Positions 57,437 through 64,000 of a stretch of DNA of 64,000 nt are shown one piece after another. This stretch comes from Siderastrea siderea. Taxonomy: Eukaryota; Cnidaria; Anthozoa; Scleractinia; Rhizangiidae. Numbering within the stretch: position 1 is the stretch's first letter; the number at the start of each line of letters is the position of its first letter. Under the pieces are notes generated by a model. The model was not told where the DNA came from. It saw only the letters and a list, made by a program, of their open reading frames with translations, and searched no databases. The stretch covers positions 44,615,201 to 44,679,200 of the forward strand of contig OZ034969.1 of NCBI GenBank assembly GCA_964030785.1, read 5' to 3'. The position numbers and the translations under genes were made by a program.

Positions 57437-59036
57437 ATGAAGAAAGTGTTTGATTTGTCTAAAAGTAGAAGCAGAGCATGTAGATTTAAGTTTAACCTAG
57501 AGCAATCTACTGTCAACCACCCACATTCACCAGTCACAACATCCGCTAATCACGTTCACGTCCAACCTACGCACGATCCTGTCGTTACCGCTATCAACCA
57601 TTCTTCTCCCACAAGCAAACACAGACGTCGCCGTAAACGTAAGTCCACAACTAAGAGATACCGGAGACGCGATAACCATAACATTCAACTAGACCCCAAC
57701 GCCGTTATGAACTTAGGTACTGTCACTCTTACTCATGCTTGCAAGGGGTCTTTCCTTTTGTCCCACTCCACGTAACATTGACTGGACTGAAGTTAGAGCT
57801 GATTTCAAAGAATTCAGCCGACGCATGAGACCCCTCGAATACTTTCATGACCATCCTCCTCAAACCAATCCCAACCCATTACGTCCCAAAAGCAACTGGA
57901 CCCCTCCACCCTAGAGGGACCCTGCCCTTGACACTTTTCTTGACGCTGTCGAACACGACCTCCTCAACGTCACACCAGCCCCTGTACGTGACAACTTAAC
58001 CGCACGTGAACGACACGCTTGTAAGCTACTAGCAGACGAAGTGACATTGTCATAAAATCCGCGGACAAGGGCTCTGGAACAGTGCTGGCGGACCGTGAAT
58101 GGTATATTAACGGATGTCTACGACAACTCAACGATACCAAATTCTACATTAGACAAACATTAGACAACGACATTACCAACGACATCCAAAAACGGCTACG
58201 CATATACGTAGAACGCATGCACCGTAACAAAATTATTGACGATGACACTAAACGTTTCTTGATAAAGACTGATCCTAAACCTGGGCGGTTTTACATTTTG
58301 CCTAAAGTACATAAACAGGGTAACCCTGGACGACCTATTGTCTCTAGTAACTCTCACCCTTCGGAACGCATCTCACATTTTGTTGACTTCAAACCTCTTG
58401 TACAGACTACACAGTCCTTCATAAAAGACACTACACACTTTCTCAACAAACTCGAACGACTTGGACAACTGCCCGACAATGCTTTTCTTGTCACTCTTGA
58501 CGTCTCTTCTCTCTACACAAACATACCCCATAACGAAGGCATTGACGCAGGTCGACACTTCCTTGATACACGCATTCGCAACCCTTCTACTATCAGTATA
58601 CTGAAACTCTATGTGACCTCGTACGCATAATACTTACTATGAACAACTTTACATTCAACGACAAGAATTATTTACAAATACGCGGAACTGCCATGGGATC
58701 CAGAATGGCACCTTCTTATGCTAATCTGTTTCTCGCAAAGTTTGAAACAGACGCTATTTCACATGCTCCTTACCAGCCTCACACGTGGTGGCGTTTCATA
58801 GATGACATCTTCATGATATGGACACACTCAGTAGACGACCTCCAGACCTTCACTACGTACCTCAACAACATTCACCCCACCATCAAATTTACATCTATTT
58901 TTTCACATCCATACCATTTCTTGACGTCAACGTGTCTCTCATTAGCGGTAAAATCACTAAACCCGCCGACAAACAGCAGTACTTACTACAATCTTCATGT
59001 CATCCTAAACACACCAAGAGGGCTATTCCATTAAGT
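57437..59036 (+). pseudogene. PLE3 reverse transcriptase gene, lightly broken and truncated
   Basis: The segments appear in the usual order. A basic N-terminus (KHRRRRKRKSTTKRYRRRDN) leads to NLGTVTLTHA. After a shift come NIDWTEVRADFKEFSRRMRP, then a stop near 57914 and another shift. RT fingers follow (KPGRFYILPKVHKQGNPGRP), with LDVSSLYTNIPH (first Asp region), YLQIRGTAMGSRMAPSYANL, and catalytic FIDDIFMIW. A further shift leads to IPFLDVNVSLISGKI and LLQSSCHPKHTKRAIPLS, where a dispersed repeat cuts it off at 59037. About four frameshifts and one stop are present. The linker and endonuclease are missing in sense orientation. Confidence 0.88.
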
Positions 59037-59530
59037 GCCGACAAATTTTGTTACAGTTACTTTTAGACCAGTCCTTAGTCTATTGTCCGATCAAAGAATG
59101 AACTGTAGCTCAGGGCCCACTTTTAAGAAATCTTGTTTTTAATGGAGGCACCTTATCAATGGCTTTAGGTTGGTGTACTAAAACAATTCTAACAAAATTC
59201 CTACAAGACAGAACAAGTTATTCTAGCAATGAAAATAATAAATATGGCCTTTTTAAGTTATGGAATAAATATAAGCTGCTTTTGTCGACTCTGTGTTGTT
59301 TTATGCTATCTCGAGTTTAGTATTAAAATCAGGGTTCCGGACGAAGGATTTCCTTGTTCAGAGGTCGCATCGGATCTATCGGCCTAAAACAGGTAGGAAA
59401 TCAAATGAAGCCAAACAAATGCGATTTTTGTACTTTACTTATATTGTTGTGCTTCTGCACAGAAAATGAAAGAAATCTACTTTCAATCGAAAATCGACCG
59501 GTCGGTTTTTACAAGGAATGCCTCTTAAAC
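59037..59530 (+). repeat. Dispersed repeat, partner of 39569-40072
   Basis: Starts AGTGCCGACAAATTTTGTTA exactly where PLE3 coding stops. It matches the reverse complement of 39569-40072 with scattered differences. The sharp start suggests an element end or a recombination breakpoint. Confidence 0.75.
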
Positions 59531-60189
59531 AGCCATATCTACTTACTCTACTGTCCTGTGATCAAATTTAAATCCTACTCGCAAGTCCGGGAAAACAAGT
59601 TTCGATTGTCACGCAAATAACAAACACAGGCCAACATGATAGATGTGCAACTGCACAAGAAAAAATGTGCAAGGAACGGGCCCAAATAAATCCAACAAAG
59701 TAAAAAAGATCATCACTGCCAAAGTAGCACCTGGCATATGCTACATTAAACACTGGTTTAACCATACAACACAGCTCTTTAGAAGAGCATTGCAACGAAT
59801 GGAATGTCATGAGCACTTTCATAGACAGTACTTTATCTCTACTGGTTAAACAAGACTTTCTCACAGATTGAAAAGCACAAAAAAATTGTTGCGTACAACA
59901 GTTGGCCGAGTCACCATTTTTCAAAGGGTTCCCCTAAGCGTCATGAAGGCACTGGGCATTACTCTACCCATGCTCCCAGGAAGCCCACGGTCCCACCGCC
60001 ATACATCATTAAGCAACCAATTAATCATCCGGTGAGCCTCAACAACCTACTGCGACCAAAATTCCGTATTGCTATAAGACAGTTCCCTACAGGCCCGTCT
60101 TAAATACAACATAGCGCAAACTGTCGACAAATTAGAGTGCCTATGGAGTGAAAAAAAAGGTTAAACTTAATTGAAAGGCCCTTCAGGCA
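59531..60189. other. Intronic DNA without a supported gene
   Basis: Opposite-strand open frames near 59568-59924 overlap and have no recognised motif. Nothing else is seen. Confidence 0.5.
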
Positions 60190-61342
60190 CGTCTCTAATA
60201 GCCTGTTCCAGGCGTTCAGATAGTGGAACGCGAGCGAAAAAGAAAGCGAGCGTAAGAGCGGGAAAAAAACGAGGGGAGACTGGGGAAGAGGACGAGAGAA
60301 CGCCGGTGAAATTAATTTTAAAAAGCCCATGCCGCCCCCTTTAGACCGCCGACAGCGGCAGAGAAACATGAACCCAGGGTCAGGTCAAAGTAAACAAGAA
60401 GGTTATGTAATTATGCTGAACGAAATAGGTTTCACCCGAGTTTGAAGCGTTGGGATGCTTTAAGAAATCTGACATGCCGAATGAACATTGCAAAATTTTC
60501 TGCGATACGGAAACGCAAATGTCATCTCCACTACTGGACCGATAAAGGTAACGAGAATCACAGACGACTTTATATACACATCGGTTTATCAAATTGATGA
60601 ATAGAAAGCTTTTCACTCTGTGATGGAATGAACTTCGTCGTCTTCATCGATTGTGATGGCTACGATATGTTTGTTGTTGTTCTTTTCTCCATTCCTTAGA
60701 CAGCAGGCTTTCAGGACTTTCATAAACAATCTAGCCGATCCATTTTTCCTGCTCCTTCTTCGTCTTCTTCTTCGTCTACTCCGATAGCCAGCGCCCTAAT
60801 TCCGATGCTTTGAAGCTGTTCTACTTGGTCTTTCATGATTGCGACCAGCGGAGTGACCACAATTATCTTAGAAACAGTGTTTCTTTGCAATGCGTTGATT
60901 AACCTTGGAAAAAGTTGAAAGATCAAGCTATTTCCAAATCCTGTTGGAAGAATGGCGATGAGACCTCTTCCCAGAAACACGTTTTGAAGACAATCTTTTT
61001 ATTCCATTTGTAAAGTATCCACATTTGGGAAATCGTCAAGCGCTTGCCGTGCAGTTATTCAACCGTGCGTGACTCGATAGAGGATGACCTTCGCACGGGC
61101 ACGCCATATCGCATTTCTTGTCTGCGTCAACAACCCTCTGGTGTTGACAGGAGGTGTCAAATTTGGCCAATATTGGTATACCAGATTCTGGTATACCGTC
61201 ATGAGCTTTTTAAAATTAATTTCACAGGCGTTCCCTCGTCCTCTTCCCCAGTCTCCCCTCGTTTTTTTCCGCTCTTTCACTCGCTTTATTTTTCGCTCGC
61301 GCTGCACTATCTGAACGCCTGGAATAGGCTACGTCTCTAACT
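60190..61342. mobile_element. Inverted-repeat unit enclosing a RecQ fragment
   Basis: Arms 60190-60331 and 61204-61342 are inverted copies. They share CCAGGCGTTCAGATAGTG, GAGGGGAGACTGGGGAAGAG and GTGAAATTAATTTTAAAAAG. The 0.9-kb centre holds a helicase fragment. Target duplications are not clear, so it may be a transposon carrying captured sequence or just two copies of a repeat facing each other. Confidence 0.55.
60720..61000 (-). pseudogene. RecQ-type helicase fragment
   Basis: The minus strand encodes helicase motif I (LIAILPTGFGNSLIFQLFP) and motif Ia (IIVVTPLVAIMKDQVEQLQS), then SIGIRALAIG and an acidic tail, ending at 60720. RecQ enzymes normally have a GYGKS-type Walker A. Here the lysine is Asn (GFGNS), which should abolish ATP hydrolysis. 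A stop lies just upstream (about 61005), and motifs II-VI are absent. It is a non-functional fragment of about 90 codons. Confidence 0.8.
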
Positions 61343-61746
61343 ACAGCAAACAAACAGCTACAGGCATGTTTGAATGCGTGGGATTAGTCGCAGTGACCAA
61401 ATACTGGTAACTGCGACAACACTTTTTGACGAAAAAGGGCAGTTCACAAGAAGGGACTTGGTCCCCGAGACTAGTTGCAGGGATATAGTCACCTCTAGCT
61501 GGTTTAAATTGGTAGGTTTCCCCACATTTGTCACCAGATGAAAATAAACCAATCGCTGTTCACAAATACAAGCGCCCAATTTCCCCATATTTCATACATC
61601 TTATTAGATGCTTCGCCGTATATTTTTACGAGTTGTGCTGTATTTTGACGAGCCCGCAGGGCGAGTCAAAATACAAACATTTTTCATCCTTTTTCAGTAA
61701 CTTGAAAGAAAATTACAAGAGTAACAGGATGAGCGCGCGCACGGTA
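61343..61746. other. Intronic DNA without a supported gene
   Basis: Short words like TAGTCGCAG and GGGACTTGGTCCC recall a related stretch at 63350-63450, so it may be repeat-derived. No gene seen. Confidence 0.45.
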
Positions 61747-63146
61747 CAGTGTGTTGCCCAGTTTTCGTACACTTTAGTTTGTAATCGCTATATCTTTTCG
61801 TCTGTGAGATGAAAAATTCTGAAATTTCTTTCAGAGATAGCCCATTTACTTACCTTCAATATATAAAACGATTGGCCGCTTGATCGACGTATGTTCAAAA
61901 TTATGCCATTTTTCCCAAAACTCCTAAGTTGCCCAGTCTTCGTACACCTGGCCCCGTTTTCGTACATCGACAAAAACATTTCTCCACGAAAACGCTCGAC
62001 GCAAACTGATGTGTCAGCCACCCTGCTAAGTGCTTATCGTGTTTTCTCTTCGATTTGTGAATAAATATCGGCTTAGCGACCAATGTTTAGTGTACAAAGC
62101 AAATGGTTATTCGGGGGGTGGATGTTTCATCGATCATGCAGTGTTGATTTTTTTTGGTCCCTCACTTTTGGGCGCCTTTTCTTACGCTCAACCCACTGTC
62201 TCGTACGTCATTTACTGCCTTGGCAAGGGGTAGTTGACAGGTTACTATTCTGCGTATTACAACTGTTAAGAAAAGGCCTGTATAAGATTCGACGTTTTCC
62301 TTCCGTTTCCGCTTACGCCTTTAGAATAGCAAACGCTTTACTTCCGTTTCCGCTTACGCTTGCTTTTCTTAGCTACTTTTGTAAATGTTCATTAGAATCG
62401 CAACGGTGTGAAAAAAATCAGTAAAACCGGTAAACTAACGATATATCAAGGTGTAGGTCAACATTCTATGCATAAACATCTACCTTAGTTAATTATTTGA
62501 CGATTTAGATTGTTTGCGTGGGATTAAGTTTATTAAATATTCGTGACCTTTCAGGTGACCTGGATGTAACGCGTCGCTGTTACACCACAACAAATACATG
62601 TACTGTATCGTACTTTGCAAGGATTGTTGTATAATCTTTGCTGCACTTGCGACTTATTAGTTTTCGAACAGTAAAGTTTAGAATTCAGTTCTTTAACTTA
62701 TTTAAAAATAGGTTTTGAGAAAGGCGCACGAAGTGGCACTAAGTGTACGAAAACTGGCTAAAATTCGGGAGCAGATAAATTTAAGCTGGCGTTGAAAGTT
62801 CTTCCATTCACTTTTTATCTTTTATCTATCATCTGTCCAAAAATCATGAAGTTCCTTGCAAAAATACCTACAAAACGCGCTATTTGTTAATCTACAATAC
62901 CTTTACTGTGCAGTGAAAAGTGCAAATATTAACCGCTAAACTTTTACTCACCTCGAAAGAAATTGTCCGCACTCACCTGCTTCTTCGTTGAAAAGCCCGG
63001 CAAAACCGGCAATTTATAGCTGAAATGTTCCTTTTATATTTTTGTAATTCTTCGGTTGACGAAGATTTAAATGACCGACGAAAATAGTCAAATAAAGTTC
63101 TTCTTGTACGAAAACTGCGCACGTACGAAAACTGGGCAACACACTG
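61747..63146. mobile_element. 1.4-kb TA-flanked non-autonomous transposon
   Basis: TA precedes (61745-61746) and follows (63147-63148). The ends are CAGTGTGTTGCCCAGTTTTC and its inverse. Degenerate copies of CCAGTTTTCGTAC recur inside both ends (about 61935, 61965, 62740, 63100). These act as subterminal repeats like transposase-binding sites. TA targets and CAGTG ends suggest the Tc1/mariner-pogo group. No transposase. Confidence 0.78.
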
Positions 63147-63205
63147 TACTGTACAATAACCAGCTGTACAATAACAAACTGTACAATAACAAACTGTACA
63201 ATATC
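63147..63205. repeat. 15-17-bp tandem repeat next to the element end
   Basis: CTGTACAATAAC(AAA) occurs about four times immediately downstream of the preceding element. Part of it overlaps the element's terminal CTGTAC word. Confidence 0.8.
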
Positions 63206-63767
63206 GTAGGATATTTGTACTCGTTTCTCGCGCTTTCTGTACAATAACTAATACAGTTGGATAATAAAATATTTTATCCGTTCCTTTTAAGGTCCTTTTA
63301 AAGCGACTAGTCAAGAGGAACAAGTCCCTTTCGTGAGGACTACCCATTTTGGTAAAAAAAAAATTGTAGTCGCAGGGGCAAAAATTTGGTTCCTGCGACT
63401 GGTCCCACGATTTTAATTCGTAGGACAAATTTTGGGGACTTGTCCCACGAACTGTGCTAGCTCCCTTCGTGTAAACTGTACGTGGGAAAAGCACTGCGAC
63501 CAATTGAAAACATTTATTCGATTGGGATCTTTTACTTTTTTGCCGGTTGGCCTGGAGAATAAAACTTGTATTTGTCTGTATTAGAGGTCTTGATTGAGAA
63601 GTCGCTAATTTCCGCTTCTGCATCCTGAATATAAGACACGGGAAAAAACCTTTATCGAAATTGCAAATAGATGAACAAAGTGCGGTTTTATTGAGCTGAT
63701 TTATTTCAATGCTTTACAGTTAACTTGGTAAATTCGGTTTTCTCCGGTTTTCCCCGTTGATCGATGC
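63206..63767. other. Intronic DNA without a supported gene
   Basis: A minus-strand open frame of 216 codons (62973-63623) crosses the transposon end and the tandem repeat. It has no motif and is rejected as a gene. Confidence 0.5.
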
Positions 63768-63915
63768 ATGAAATTAACATTGTTCAGAACAGGACCACGT
63801 GTGGCCGTTTATTGTCTTAGCATTGTCTTGTATGTTCATTAATGCATCAACCTATGTCCATCCTTTAGATCTTGAATGTTATCGCAACAGAGCAAGCGAT
63901 TTAATTGCACATAAT
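63768..63915. repeat. Segment before exon D, duplicated at 38975-39115
   Basis: About 148 bases are similar to the earlier copy. This copy leads directly into the polypyrimidine tract and acceptor of exon D. Confidence 0.65.
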
Positions 63916-63924
63916 TTTCTTCAG

Positions 63925-64000
63925 GGGGATCCTTCAATTGCGCCTCCCGAAGGAAATGTAGCTCAAAGGTCCGTTTCTCAAGAAGCAGCAGATCACCAAG
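63925..64000 (+). CDS. Host gene exon D (5' part, runs off window)
   Basis: The acceptor TTTTCTTCAG ends at 63924. Read in phase 0, as exon C requires, the exon gives GDPSIAPPEGNVAQ and RSVSQEAADHQ with no stop up to the window end. Ser/Gln/Glu-rich composition continues the style of exon C. Only 25 codons are visible, so the assignment rests on phase, the splice site and composition. Confidence 0.55.

Larger units (their letters stand above)
35552..63924 (+). other. Host gene intron C-D (28 kb), transposon-rich
   Basis: Donor GTTAGT at 35552 and acceptor CTTCAG ending at 63924 are both phase 0. An unseen small exon in between cannot be excluded. At 35552-37640 I see no gene. The rest holds the SINE, palindromes and nested elements listed separately. 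Confidence 0.6.

Noticed and set aside
62973..63623. Minus-strand open frame of 216 codons
   Set aside because: It crosses a transposon end and a tandem repeat (YCTVCYCTV text), so it is a chance frame.

Overview
The window looks like animal nuclear DNA from a cnidarian, most likely a stony coral or close relative. This is inferred from the style of the one spliced gene, the abundance of Penelope-like elements (PLEs) with hammerhead ribozymes, and AT-rich introns full of small DNA transposons. There are no operons, Shine-Dalgarno sites, phage genes or CRISPR arrays. The organism assignment rests on protein resemblance recalled from knowledge and was not searched.

One host gene on the + strand can be followed through most of the window. 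Exon A (14692-15322) encodes a domain with an R-x4-H motif like HEPN nucleases. Exon B (17368-17805) is a coiled coil. Exon C (35016-35551) is a hydrophilic, low-complexity segment. Exon D starts at 63925 and runs off the end. All junctions have AG/GT borders and matching phases (1, 1, 0), giving 535 codons before exon D. The gene spans over 49 kb, and nearly everything else from 14.7 kb onward lies in its introns.

Region by region: 1-12.5 kb is anonymous DNA with an old 1-kb tandem duplication, a Harbinger-like MITE, a pogo/Tigger-like MITE, a 63-bp minisatellite and a G-run element. 12.5-14.1 kb is a PLE remnant flanked by two complete hammerhead ribozymes. The A-B intron (15.3-17.4 kb) carries a hAT-like MITE and a second pogo/Tigger-like MITE. 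The B-C intron (17.8-35.0 kb) holds an 8.4-kb pyrimidine-rich 22-bp minisatellite, a 3.3-kb DNA transposon inserted in that array, a Gypsy fragment and three PLE remnants.

The C-D intron (35.6-63.9 kb) holds a tRNA-derived SINE, a 7.4-kb palindromic hAT-like element with 8-bp target duplications, and a stack of nested insertions. In that stack a PLE hammerhead is split by an 8.3-kb element with a 9-bp target duplication. The 8.3-kb element contains a foldback element whose arms carry minisatellites, and a Tc1-like transposon that is itself interrupted. A RecQ-helicase fragment between inverted repeats and a TA-flanked element follow.

The strongest observations are the phased gene model, the hammerhead ribozymes at PLE ends, the repeated inverted PLE layout, and insertion boundaries exact enough to order the transposition events. 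All coding elements other than the host exons are broken.
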